From assembly GCA_023386365.1 (NCBI GenBank), contig JAEWJX010000096.1, forward strand, positions 1-64,000: a stretch of 64,000 bases of DNA, in the 5' to 3' direction. Source of the DNA: Actinomycetes bacterium (GTDB lineage Bacteria; Actinomycetota; Actinomycetes; Actinomycetales; Microbacteriaceae). Below the pieces are notes generated by a model, which made no database searches, was not told where the DNA came from, and saw only the letters and a program-made list of their open reading frames with translations. The translations under genes and the position numbers were made by a program. How positions within the stretch are numbered: the first letter of the stretch is position 1; every line of letters begins with the position of its first letter. Shown in pieces: positions 8,378 through 16,687 of the stretch.

Positions 8378-10096
8378 CTATCGGCTCGTCGGAGCGCTGC
8401 CGTCGCCGTCACCCTCGGCTGCGGTGCCGCCCTCCGGGAGGCGGATGCTTCCGGTGGCGGTGAGCACGTCCATGCCTTCCGGCACGGACACGGTGGCGAG
8501 GTCGGCTTCGGATGCCTGGATGCGTTCGCTGGTCGTCATCCGGGTGAGCGGCTTGTTCGGCAGGAACACGATGGCGATGAGGCTGAGCACGGCGAACGGC
8601 ACGGCGATGAGGAACGAGTGCGAGATGCCGTTCGCGTAGATGTCTTCGAACACGATGCGCAGTGCTTCGGGCATCTCGGACACCTTCGGCAGCGCGCCGG
8701 ACTGCAGCTGCTCCGCCCACTTGGGGGCGTCGGCGCCGAGGCTGGCGAGGGCCGCACCGATGTCGTCCTTGCGCTCGGTGACCAGTTCGGTGACGCGGGC
8801 GGCGAGCGCCGCACCCATCACCGACACACCGATGGTGCCACCGAGGCTGCGGAAGAAGGTGACTCCGGAGCTGGCGACGCCGATCTGGGTGGGGTCGGTG
8901 GTGTTCTGCACGACGAGCACCAGGTTCTGCATGGTCATGCCGACGCCGGCGCCGAGCAGCACCATGTAGATCGACACGAGGGTGAAGTCGGTGTCGTAGT
9001 GGATGGTCGACAGCAGGTAGGAGCCGGCGATCAGGAACACGGCGCCGACGATGAGGAACGGCTTCCAGCGTCCGAAGCGGGTGATGAGGGCGCCGACGCC
9101 GACGGATGCGACGAGCAGGCCGGCGATCATCGGGATGGTCATGAGTCCGGCTTCGGTGGGGGTGGCTCCGCGGGCCAGCTGCATGTACTGGCTGAGGAAC
9201 ACGGAGGCGCCGAACATGGCGATTCCGGTGGCGATGGAGGCGATCACCGACAGGGTGAAGGTGAGGTTCTTGAACATGGTGAGCGGGATGAGCGGCTCCT
9301 TGGAGCGCAGCTCGACGATCACGAACAGCACCGCCGCGATGATCGCGCCGCCGACCATGAGCACGGTCTCGAGGCTCCACCAGTCGAAGTCGCCACCGGC
9401 GAGGGTGACCCAGATGAGCAGCAGCGAGACGGCGATCGAGAGCAGCACGATGCCGAGGTAGTCGATCGACACCTTGGTCTTGGGGCGCACCGAGAGGTGC
9501 AGGGTGCGCTGCACGATGATGAGCGCGGCGACGGCGAACGGCAGCGCGACGAAGAAGTTCCAGCGCCAGCCCCACGCATCCGTGATGACGCCGCCGAGCA
9601 GCGGGCCGCCGATGGTGGCGACCGCCATGACGGCACCGAAGAGGCCCATGTAGCGGCCGCGCTCACGCGGGCTGATGATGTCGGCCATGATCACCTGGCT
9701 GAGGGCGGCGAGGCCGCCGGCGCCGATGCCCTGCACGGCGCGGAAGGTGATGAGCATCTCGGGGTTCTGCGAGAACCCGGCCGCCGCGGTGGCGAGCACG
9801 AAGATGACGATCGCGAGCTGGAATAGCAGCTTGCGGTTGAAGAGGTCGGCCAGCTTGCCCCAGATGGGCGTGGAGATGGCGGTGGTGAGGAGGGTCGCGG
9901 TGACGACCCAGGTGAAGACCGTCTGGTCGCCTTCGAGGTCGTGCACGATGACGGGCAGCGACGTGGAGACGACGGTGGAGGCGAGCATCGACACGAACAT
10001 GCCGAGCAGGAGGCCGGAGAGCGCCTCGAGCACTTGGCGGTGGTTCATCTTGGGCGTCTCGGGGGCGCCCGCGGATGCGGCGGAGGGCGAAGACAT
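8378..10096 (-). CDS. MFS drug exporter, DHA2 (EmrB/QacA) type, 14 helices
   Basis: The 572-residue protein has the DHA2 N-terminal motif (helix 1 with SMLASTVVSTSLPVI, then GDQTVFTWVVTATLLTTAIS), the loop GKLADLFNRK, and motif C in helix 5 (GPLLGGVITDAWGWRWNFF). About 14 membrane helices are visible, with a 90-residue extracellular loop before the last helix and a charged C-terminal tail. It should export toxic or cationic compounds using the proton gradient. It is first in a two-gene operon with marR, and the promoter is covered by three palindromic operators, so expression should rise when a ligand releases the regulator. Confidence 0.93.
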   Translation of the reverse strand: MSSPSAASAGAPETPKMNHRQVLEALSGLLLGMFVSMLASTVVSTSLPVIVHDLEGDQTVFTWVVTATLLTTAISTPIWGKLADLFNRKLLFQLAIVIFVLATAAAGFSQNPEMLITFRAVQGIGAGGLAALSQVIMADIISPRERGRYMGLFGAVMAVATIGGPLLGGVITDAWGWRWNFFVALPFAVAALIIVQRTLHLSVRPKTKVSIDYLGIVLLSIAVSLLLIWVTLAGGDFDWWSLETVLMVGGAIIAAVLFVIVELRSKEPLIPLTMFKNLTFTLSVIASIATGIAMFGASVFLSQYMQLARGATPTEAGLMTIPMIAGLLVASVGVGALITRFGRWKPFLIVGAVFLIAGSYLLSTIHYDTDFTLVSIYMVLLGAGVGMTMQNLVLVVQNTTDPTQIGVASSGVTFFRSLGGTIGVSVMGAALAARVTELVTERKDDIGAALASLGADAPKWAEQLQSGALPKVSEMPEALRIVFEDIYANGISHSFLIAVPFAVLSLIAIVFLPNKPLTRMTTSERIQASEADLATVSVPEGMDVLTATGSIRLPEGGTAAEGDGDGSAPTSR

Positions 10097-10149
10097 GCGG
10101 ATCCTTCGGTGGAGAGAGAGTGGTGTGCGCGGCGACGGCGGCGCGAGTG

Positions 10150-10210
10150 GTTGACGAAGGTCAACTGTTGATGAAAGTCAACGATACGCCGATGGTTGAC
10201 GGATGTCAAC
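10150..10210 (-). promoter_or_regulatory. Exporter-marR promoter with three 16-bp MarR-type operators
   Basis: On the minus strand TTGACA (10209-10204) and TATCGT (10186-10181) are 17 nt apart, a textbook promoter. Three palindromes of form GTTGA(C/T)-N4-GTCAAC lie at 10150-10165, 10167-10182 and 10195-10210. The third overlaps the -35 and the second reaches the -10 and start point. The third also overlaps the stop codon of the glycerate kinase gene. The layout predicts tight repression by the MarR protein encoded downstream. Confidence 0.88.
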
Positions 10211-11318
10211 TATCTGTCGCGAGGATGCGCGCCGCCTTGCGCAGCCAGCGCGCGGGATCCGCGCGGGCGGGCCCTGAGCCGTGCGCCAGGGTCGCGAGCG
10301 CCACCGTGCGACGGAAGGTCGACGTGGTGACGCCCGGCGCGATCCTCCCCGCGACGAGCGACACCGGAACCCCGGCGGATGCGGCGAGCGCCGCCACCCG
10401 GGCCGGCGCCTTCCCCGCGGCCGACTGCCCGTCGAACGACCCCTCCCCTGTGATCACCAGGTCGGCATCCGCGATCGCGGCCTCGAGTCCGATCAGCTCG
10501 GCCACGGCATCCGCGCCCGGCGTGAGCCGCGCTCCCCAGGCGAGCAGCGCGAAGCCGGTGCCGCCAGCGGCTCCCGCGCCGGGGGCACCGGGATCGGCGG
10601 GAAGCAGCTCGGCCAGCACGGCGACACCGGCGTCGGCGGTTACGAGGTCGGGGGCGGTGAACCCCTTCTGCGGGCCGAAGACGCGGGCGGCGCCGTCGGG
10701 GCCGAGCAGCGGGTTCCGCACATCGGTCAGCACCGTCAGCCCGCCTGGCGGCAGCGGCCGCAGCCCGTCAAGTCGCACCTCCCGGATCGCGGCGAGCCCG
10801 CGGGCGCCGTCCGCAATCGGGTGGCCAACGCCGTCGACGAACTCCGCACCGAGCGACCGCAGCATCCCCACCCCGCCGTCGGTGGAGGCGCTCGACCCGA
10901 TGCCCAGCACCAGCGCACGCACCCCGTGATCGAGCGCCGCCGCGATCGCCTCACCGAAGCCGCGGGTGTGCGCGTCCCACGGCAGGCGGCGCCCACCGAG
11001 CAACTCGATCCCGGATGTGGAGGCGAGCTCCACCACGCCCGAGCCGTCCGGCAGCAGCAACCATGAGGCGTCCACCGGAGAACCGTCCGGGCACACGACG
11101 CGCACCGGCATCCGGCGCGACCCGGGCACCGCATCCGCGAACGCCGCGAGCGTTCCCTCCCCACCGTCGGCCATCGGCCGCAGCAGGATCGTGTCGTCGG
11201 GCCGCACCGAACGCCACCCGTCGGCGAGTGCCTGCGCCGCCTCCGCCGCGCCGACCGTGCCCTTGAAGGAGTCCGGCGCGACGACGACGCTCCGGCCGCT
11301 GCGTCGGGGCTCGCTCAC
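10206..11318 (-). CDS. Glycerate kinase (GlxK/GckA-like family)
   Basis: The 370-residue protein phosphorylates D-glycerate, linking glyoxylate and serine breakdown to glycolysis. The family signature VVVAPDSFKGTVGAAEAAQA is near the N-terminus, followed by PMADGGEGTL and the glycine-rich GIGSSASTDGGVGML, both diagnostic. A C-terminal VITGEGSFDGQSAAGKAP block closes the active site. GTG at 11318 is chosen because the first strand follows it directly and TACACT lies 7 nt upstream; a longer in-frame extension is antisense to the next gene. It is not obviously linked to its neighbours. Confidence 0.93.
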   Translation of the reverse strand: MSEPRRSGRSVVVAPDSFKGTVGAAEAAQALADGWRSVRPDDTILLRPMADGGEGTLAAFADAVPGSRRMPVRVVCPDGSPVDASWLLLPDGSGVVELASTSGIELLGGRRLPWDAHTRGFGEAIAAALDHGVRALVLGIGSSASTDGGVGMLRSLGAEFVDGVGHPIADGARGLAAIREVRLDGLRPLPPGGLTVLTDVRNPLLGPDGAARVFGPQKGFTAPDLVTADAGVAVLAELLPADPGAPGAGAAGGTGFALLAWGARLTPGADAVAELIGLEAAIADADLVITGEGSFDGQSAAGKAPARVAALAASAGVPVSLVAGRIAPGVTTSTFRRTVALATLAHGSGPARADPARWLRKAARILATDS

Positions 11319-11369
11319 CCCGCCGAGTGTAGGCCCGGACGCACCGACCGTCTTCGCTAGCCTGACGAA

Positions 11370-12800
11370 GTGACGGTCACCAACCCCTTCCTCTACCTGC
11401 AGCGCAACGCCGACGAGAACCCGAACGGCGTCTTCTCCCGCTCGGCGGATCAGACGGTCACCAACGCCGACGCGCTCGTGCAGGTGAAGAAGATCGCCTA
11501 CGAGATGCGCCGCCTCGGTGTGAAAGCGGGCCAGGTGGTCGCGCTCGACCTGCCCGACCAGTTGAGCATCCTGTTCACCGAGGCGGTCTTCCACGAGGCG
11601 GCGATCAGCACGGTGATCCCCGACGGGTTCGTCGCCGACGGCGGCTTCCGGGTGCACTGGGTGTTCACGAACCGCGCCACCACGGCGCAGCCGGGCGCGG
11701 AAGTGGTGACCGTAGACGGCGCCTTCCTGCGCCTCATCGAGCAGAACCCGTACGGCATCCGACCCTCCGAGGAGCCGATCGAAACGCTCCGCATCGTCTT
11801 CTCGAGCGGCACGACCGGCACACCGAAGGCGATCGCGATCGGACGCTCCATGGAGCAGGCGATGGATGCGGCGCTGCCGTTCTGGTTCCAGGGTGCGCCG
11901 CTCCTGAGCCTGATGGACACCGGCACGGCAGCCGGTCTCGGCGAGTTCTACCTGGCGGTGAAGGGCGCACAGCCCTACCACTGCGCGGGCGGCGCGAACC
12001 CCGCAGCGATCGTGCGCCTCGCCGATCAGGTGGGCGTGCGCACGCTCAAGGGTTCACCCGCACAGGTGGCGGCGCTCGTCGACGAGCTCGAGGCGCAGCA
12101 GCGCACTCTCCCCACCATCGAGACGGTCATCGTCGCCGGCACGGTGATGCCGCCCGGCGTCGCCCAGCGGATGCGCGCCGCCGCCGAGGGCTGCACCATC
12201 CTCAGCAACTACGGGTCGACGGAGGCCGGCGGGGCCGCCAGCCGCCTCTACGAATCCGATGACCCGTACGACGCCGGGCAGATCGCCCGCGGCTCCGAGG
12301 TGCAGATCGTCGATGAGAACGACGCGCCACTGCCCGACGGCGAGGTGGGCCGCATCCGGCACCGCAGTTTCGGTATGGCTCACGGCTATCTCGGCAACCC
12401 GGAGGCGACGGCGCGCGCGTTCCGCGACGGCTGGTTCTACCCGGGCGATCTCGGCTACATCCGACCCGACGGCGGCCTCACCCTCACCGGACGCGAGGCC
12501 GAGGTGCTGAACGCCGGCGGGGTGAAGATCGACCCCAACCGGCTCGACCATTTCGCGCTGAACCACCCGGGGGTGATCGACGCGTGCAGCTTCGACTACG
12601 CCACCGCGTCGGGCATCCGTCAGGTGGGGATGGCTCTGGTCGCGCGCGACGACCTCGACGTGAAGGCGCTCGTGGCGAGCCTCGGAGCCGAGTTCGGTGC
12701 CGCGGCGCCGAAGTTGGTGGCACGGGTCGACGCGATCCCGCGCACCAACACCGGCAAGCCGAAGCGGCGCGAGCTGGCCGAGAACTACACCGAGAGCTGA
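11370..12800 (+). CDS. AMP-binding adenylate-forming enzyme (acyl-CoA synthetase-like)
   Basis: This 476-residue enzyme activates a carboxylate with ATP. It has the phosphate loop SSGTTGTPK (near residue 150), the A5 motif YGSTEAGG, the A7 region FYPGDLGYI, and the A10 lysine in TNTGKPKRRELA close to the C-terminus. It is shorter than typical fatty acyl-CoA ligases, and its N-terminal half departs from them, so the substrate is open. No carrier protein or condensing domain lies nearby. The start is GTG at 11370, exactly 6 nt after TAGCCT (11358-11363), which suggests a leaderless transcript. It ends 1 nt from the convergent LPETG gene. Confidence 0.85.
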   Translation: MTVTNPFLYLQRNADENPNGVFSRSADQTVTNADALVQVKKIAYEMRRLGVKAGQVVALDLPDQLSILFTEAVFHEAAISTVIPDGFVADGGFRVHWVFTNRATTAQPGAEVVTVDGAFLRLIEQNPYGIRPSEEPIETLRIVFSSGTTGTPKAIAIGRSMEQAMDAALPFWFQGAPLLSLMDTGTAAGLGEFYLAVKGAQPYHCAGGANPAAIVRLADQVGVRTLKGSPAQVAALVDELEAQQRTLPTIETVIVAGTVMPPGVAQRMRAAAEGCTILSNYGSTEAGGAASRLYESDDPYDAGQIARGSEVQIVDENDAPLPDGEVGRIRHRSFGMAHGYLGNPEATARAFRDGWFYPGDLGYIRPDGGLTLTGREAEVLNAGGVKIDPNRLDHFALNHPGVIDACSFDYATASGIRQVGMALVARDDLDVKALVASLGAEFGAAAPKLVARVDAIPRTNTGKPKRRELAENYTES

Positions 12801-12801
12801 C

Positions 12802-13947
12802 TCAGTCGGTCTGACGGCGGCGCGCGGTGGCGACCCCGGCGAGGGCGGCTCCGGCGAGCACGGCCATCGCGCCGGCGGCGAGCTGCGGCAGCGGGTCACC
12901 GGCACCTGTCTCGGGCAGCACCGGCGTCCACTTGGCGTAGAACGTGGCGGATGCCGTGAGCGGCTGGGTGAAGTCGGCCGGCGCGGTGAGGGCCGCGTCG
13001 CTGAACCAACCGTCGAAGCGGAACCCGTCGGCCGTCGGGTCGGCCGGACGAACCGGTGCCGTACCCGGCACCACGGACTGAGACGCGACGCCCGTACCGT
13101 TGCCGGCCACATCGAAGCTGAGGGTGATGTTCGCGGCCGTCCAGCGGAGCACGACGACGCCGCTGGCTCCGGCACGCGCTTCGGCGGTCTGCACGCTGCT
13201 GAGACCACCGCCACCGCCGCCGCTGTTGGCGAGGGGCGCGGTCAGCACCAGCCCGGTCGTGTCGGCGGGTCCACCGCCGCCGCATCCGGGGATGCCCTGC
13301 ACGTTGAGCACACCGATCGCGCCACCGCCGCCGTAGCAGGCGGTGTCGCCGGTGAAGAGCGACCCCTCGGGCGCGATGTCGGCCACGACGACGCCTGCGC
13401 CGCCGTTGGCGTTCCCGGCCGGGCTGGCGGCCGCTCCGCCGCCACCGCCGTACGGGGTGGCCGAGTTGCTCACGCCACTCGCACCGCTGAAGCCGCTGCC
13501 GCTGGTGCCGCCGACCTCGCCGCCGAACCCGGCATTCGATCCGTTGCCGACGGGCGCGGTGGTGCTGCCGTCGGTCACCGAACCGGGGGCACCGGGGGCA
13601 GGCACGGTGATCTGGAGCGGACCGGGTGCTTCGCTGAAGTCGACGATGCGCACCTCACCGCCGCCGCCCGCGGCCGCGTAGCCGTTGGTGTTGGTGGCCT
13701 GCTGGTCGGCACCCGAGCCTCCGGCGCCGACGAGCAGCACCTCGAGCTGGGTCATCGTGTCGGTGGGCACGAACGTGGCCGTGCCCGAGGTGAAGGTCTG
13801 CTCGCACACGCCGGGAGCGATGAGCTCTCCGTCGCCGCAGGCCTCGGTCGCAGCGAAGGCGGGCGTGGCCCCGACGAAGAGCGTGGACACTCCGGCGGTC
13901 GCGGCGACGGCGAGCGCGGTGGATGTACGGCGGGTGGCGAGCTTCAT
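12802..13947 (-). CDS. LPETG cell-wall-anchored surface protein with Gly-rich region
   Basis: The 381-residue precursor has a signal peptide (residues 1-32, cleavage after TPAFA), a long Gly/Ala/Ser-rich middle, a Listeria-Bacteroides-type repeat (FRFDGWFSDAALTAPADF, then ATFYAKW), and a C-terminal sorting signal: LPETG at 344-348, a hydrophobic stretch, and RRRQTD. A class-type sortase should link it to peptidoglycan, but no sortase gene is in the window. The glycine-rich part is low complexity. It may be an adhesin, but the ligand is unknown. GGAG 9 nt upstream supports the ATG at 13947. Confidence 0.88.
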   Translation of the reverse strand: MKLATRRTSTALAVAATAGVSTLFVGATPAFAATEACGDGELIAPGVCEQTFTSGTATFVPTDTMTQLEVLLVGAGGSGADQQATNTNGYAAAGGGGEVRIVDFSEAPGPLQITVPAPGAPGSVTDGSTTAPVGNGSNAGFGGEVGGTSGSGFSGASGVSNSATPYGGGGGAAASPAGNANGGAGVVVADIAPEGSLFTGDTACYGGGGAIGVLNVQGIPGCGGGGPADTTGLVLTAPLANSGGGGGGLSSVQTAEARAGASGVVVLRWTAANITLSFDVAGNGTGVASQSVVPGTAPVRPADPTADGFRFDGWFSDAALTAPADFTQPLTASATFYAKWTPVLPETGAGDPLPQLAAGAMAVLAGAALAGVATARRRQTD

Positions 13948-14103
13948 GCGAACTCCAACAGCGGCCCGGGCGCGCGGCGGCGACCGGTTCGAGACGACGG
14001 GTGAGCCGCGGGTGAGGCTCTCGGGTGGTTCGAGTATGGCAGTCGGTGGGGCCGCGATCGACGGCCTGATGCCGCAATTCGTGCCACGTTTCCGGGGGGC
14101 ACG

Positions 14104-15804
14104 TCAGCGCGCCCTCACCACCCGCCCTTCGTCCCAGACCGGCGCATCCGCCTCGACCACCTGCCCGTCGCTGCGGAACACCAGGAACCGGTCGAAGCCG
14201 CGCGCGAACCAGCGGTCGTGGGTGACCGCGAGCACCGTGCCGTCGAACCGTTCGAGCGCGTCCTCCAACGCCTCCGCCGAGACGAGGTCGAGGTTGTCGG
14301 TGGGCTCGTCGAGCAGCAGCAGGGTGACGCCCGAGAGTTCGAGCAGCAGGATGCGGAACCGCGCCTGCTGCCCGCCCGACAGCTGGTCGTAGCGCTGCTG
14401 CGCCGACGCCGCGAGACCGTACCGGTCGAGCGCCGAACTGGCGGCCTCCCGCGGCAGGCCGTCGCGGTTGCGGTCGCCGCAATGCAGCACCTCCAGCAGG
14501 GTGCGGCCGTCGAGGTCGGAATGCTGGTGGCTCTGCGCGAACCAGCCGGGCACGATCCGGGCACCCAGCACCGCGCGACCCGAATGCTCGACCCGGGCGA
14601 TCGTCTCGCCCATCGGCGTCACATGGCCCTGTAGCGCATCCGGGTCGCTGCCGCCCCCGGCGAGAAGCCGCAGGAAGTGCGACTTGCCCGAGCCGTTGGA
14701 GCCGAGCACCGCCACCCGGTCGCCGTACCAGACCTCCAGGTCGAACGGCCTCATCAGGCCGGTCAGCTCCAGCCCTTCACACACCACCGCCCGTTTGCCG
14801 GTGCGGGCACCGCGCAGCCGCATCGCGATCTGCTGCGCGGGCGGACGCTCCTCCGGCGGCCCCGCCTCCTCGAACTTGCGCAGCCGCGTCACCGCCGCCT
14901 GGTACCGGGACGCCATCCCGTCGTTGTAGGTGGCTTTCACCTTCAGCGTCGCGACCAGCTGTTTCAGTGCCGCGTGCTGCTCATCCCACCGGCGGCGCAG
15001 CTCGTCGAGCCGCTCGAACCGGGCGTCGCGTGCCTCGTGGTAGCTGGCGAACCCGCCGCCGTGCACCCACGCGCTGCTGCCCGCCGGCGACGCCTCCAGC
15101 GTCACGATGCGGTCGGCGGCACGCGCCAGCAGTTCGCGGTCGTGCGAGATCAGCAGCACCGTCTTCGGCGTCTCCCGCAGCTGCTCCTCGAGCCAGCGTT
15201 TGCCGGGAACGTCGAGCGAGTTGTCCGGTTCGTCGAGCAGCAGCACCTGCTCGGGCCCCCGCAGCAGCGCCTCCAACGCGAGCCGCTTCTGCTCACCACC
15301 CGACAGCGTCGCCAGTTCGCGCCAGCGGGCACGTTCGAACGGGATGCCGAGCGCCGCCATCGTGCACCGGTCCCACACGACCTCCTGGTCGTATCCGCCG
15401 GCCTCCGCGTACTCGGCGAGCGCCGACGCGTACCGCATCTGCGTCTCGGTGTCGTCGTTCTCGATGATCGCGGCCTCGGATGCGTCCAGCTCGATCGCGG
15501 CGGACCGGATGCGGGCGGGAGCCACCGACACCAGCAACCCCCCGACGGTCGGCTCGGTGCCGTCGGCGGTCCAGCCGGTGCCGACCACCTGATCCATCAC
15601 CCCGAGGCCGCCATCGACCTGGATCGACCCTTCCTCGGAGCGCTGCAGCCCGCGGATCACCCGCAGCAGCGTCGACTTGCCGGCACCGTTCTGGCCGATG
15701 AGCGCCGTCGTGCTGCTCTCCGGCACGCGAAAGCTCACATCCGAGAGCAGCGGCCTGCCATCCGGAAGCGACAGCGAGATGCCGTTGACGTCGATGAAAC
15801 TCAT
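14104..15804 (-). CDS. ABC-F family ATP-binding protein
   Basis: The 566-residue protein has two ABC ATPase modules and no membrane segments. Module 1 has Walker A GQNGAGKST (about residue 40), signature LSGGEQKRLALE and Walker B LLLDEPDNSLD. Module 2 has GSNGSGKSH, LSGGQQARFRILLLELS and LLLDEPTDNLD. A charged helical linker near residues 255-330 joins them. ABC-F proteins act on the ribosome, and some protect it from antibiotics. The linker is short, so resistance is not claimed. Start ATG 15804 has AAGGG upstream. The second Walker A ends in His instead of the usual Thr/Ser. Confidence 0.92.
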   Translation of the reverse strand: MSFIDVNGISLSLPDGRPLLSDVSFRVPESSTTALIGQNGAGKSTLLRVIRGLQRSEEGSIQVDGGLGVMDQVVGTGWTADGTEPTVGGLLVSVAPARIRSAAIELDASEAAIIENDDTETQMRYASALAEYAEAGGYDQEVVWDRCTMAALGIPFERARWRELATLSGGEQKRLALEALLRGPEQVLLLDEPDNSLDVPGKRWLEEQLRETPKTVLLISHDRELLARAADRIVTLEASPAGSSAWVHGGGFASYHEARDARFERLDELRRRWDEQHAALKQLVATLKVKATYNDGMASRYQAAVTRLRKFEEAGPPEERPPAQQIAMRLRGARTGKRAVVCEGLELTGLMRPFDLEVWYGDRVAVLGSNGSGKSHFLRLLAGGGSDPDALQGHVTPMGETIARVEHSGRAVLGARIVPGWFAQSHQHSDLDGRTLLEVLHCGDRNRDGLPREAASSALDRYGLAASAQQRYDQLSGGQQARFRILLLELSGVTLLLLDEPTDNLDLVSAEALEDALERFDGTVLAVTHDRWFARGFDRFLVFRSDGQVVEADAPVWDEGRVVRAR

Positions 15805-15894
15805 GAGCTGACCCTTTCGCCAGGCTCCGCCCAGCCGACCAGTATCCCCCATCTCGGCCTGTACACCGTCGGCGGTCTGCTGAAGAGTCGACCC

Positions 15895-16488
15895 ATGGGA
15901 ATGGTCTTCAGCGATATCTCCGTGTCACTCGACGGGTTCGCGGCCGGTCCGAACCAAAGCGAGCAGAACCCTCTCGGGGAGATCCACGAGAACTGGCTGC
16001 ACGACTGGATGTTCGACACCCCCGACGAGAACCGGGCGGAGGTGGATGCGATCCTCGACGCGGGGGCGGTGATCATGGGCCGCAACATGTTCGGGCCCGT
16101 GCGCGGCGAATGGGACCGCGACTGGCGCGGATGGTGGGGCGAGGATCCTCCGTACCACGTGCCCGTCTTCGTTCTCACGAACCACCCGCACGATCCGATT
16201 CCGATGGAGGGTGGCACGACGTTCCACTTCGTGACCGACGGCATCCACTCGGCACTTGCTGCGGCGCGGGATGCGGCGGGTGACCGCGGCATCTCGATCG
16301 CGGGCGGCGCGTCGACCGTGAACCAGTACCTCGCCGCGGGACTCATCGACGAGCTGCGACTGCACATCACGCCCTGCATCCTGGGGGCCGGCGAGCGGCT
16401 CTTCGAGGGCGTCCCTCCCCAGCGTCTGGCGCCCGTCTCCGTCCGAACCACGTCGCGGGTCACCCATCTGGTGCTGCACCCCAGCTGA
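15895..16488 (+). CDS. Dihydrofolate reductase/RibD C-terminal-like protein
   Basis: This 197-residue protein belongs to the YyaP/RibD-C family. It opens with FSDISVSLDGFAAGPN, has AVIMGRNMFGPVRGEW in the middle and ISIAGGASTVNQYLAAGLID plus RLHITPCILGAGERLF at the end, matching the family's cofactor-binding fold. Members are NADPH-dependent reductases whose substrates are mostly unknown. Two ATG codons (15895, 15901) are possible; neither has a clear ribosome site. It ends just before a bidirectional-looking terminator shared with the tRNA-Ser gene on the other strand. Confidence 0.88.
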   Translation: MGMVFSDISVSLDGFAAGPNQSEQNPLGEIHENWLHDWMFDTPDENRAEVDAILDAGAVIMGRNMFGPVRGEWDRDWRGWWGEDPPYHVPVFVLTNHPHDPIPMEGGTTFHFVTDGIHSALAAARDAAGDRGISIAGGASTVNQYLAAGLIDELRLHITPCILGAGERLFEGVPPQRLAPVSVRTTSRVTHLVLHPS

Positions 16489-16501
16489 GCGGGAACGCGA
16501 A

Positions 16502-16534
16502 AGCCCCGGGATCACAAGGATCTCGGGGCTTTTC
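16502..16534. terminator. Intrinsic terminator between RibD-like gene and tRNA-Ser(GCT)
   Basis: AGCCCCGGGATC (16502-16513) pairs with GATCTCGGGGCT (16519-16530) with one mismatch, followed by TTTTC on the plus strand. On the minus strand the stem is followed by TTTCGC. It can stop transcription from the RibD-like gene and from the convergent tRNA. Confidence 0.75.
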
Positions 16535-16539
16535 TCGAG

Positions 16540-16628
16540 CGGAGACGAGGGGATTTGAACCCCTGGTCCCCTTGCGGGGACTCCACCTTAGCAGGGTGGT
16601 GCACTCGACCGGACTATGCGACGTCTCC
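16540..16628 (-). tRNA. tRNA-Ser (anticodon GCT)
   Basis: The 89-nt gene folds as a class II tRNA. The acceptor stem GGAGACG (16628-16622) pairs with CGTCTCC (16547-16541) and the discriminator is G. The anticodon stem CCACC/GGTGG encloses the loop CTGCTAA, giving anticodon GCT, which reads serine AGC/AGU. The long variable arm GTCCCCGCAAGGGGAC and the T arm with GTTCAAATC are present. No CCA is encoded. A second tRNA-Ser and serS lie within 4 kb. Confidence 0.96.
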
Positions 16629-16687
16629 CGGTACTGCCTGCCCATCATACCTACATGCGGATGGGCGTCCGCGCCGTCAGGCGGGTC

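Noticed and set aside
10075..10929. Forward frame through the MarR operators and the glycerate kinase
   Set aside because: It is antisense to a gene with full glycerate kinase motifs, and its protein is low-complexity Ala/Pro/Ser.
14104..15804. ABC-F protein as an antibiotic-resistance determinant
   Set aside because: The linker between the ATPase modules is short and no resistance-type context exists; most ABC-F proteins are not resistance factors.
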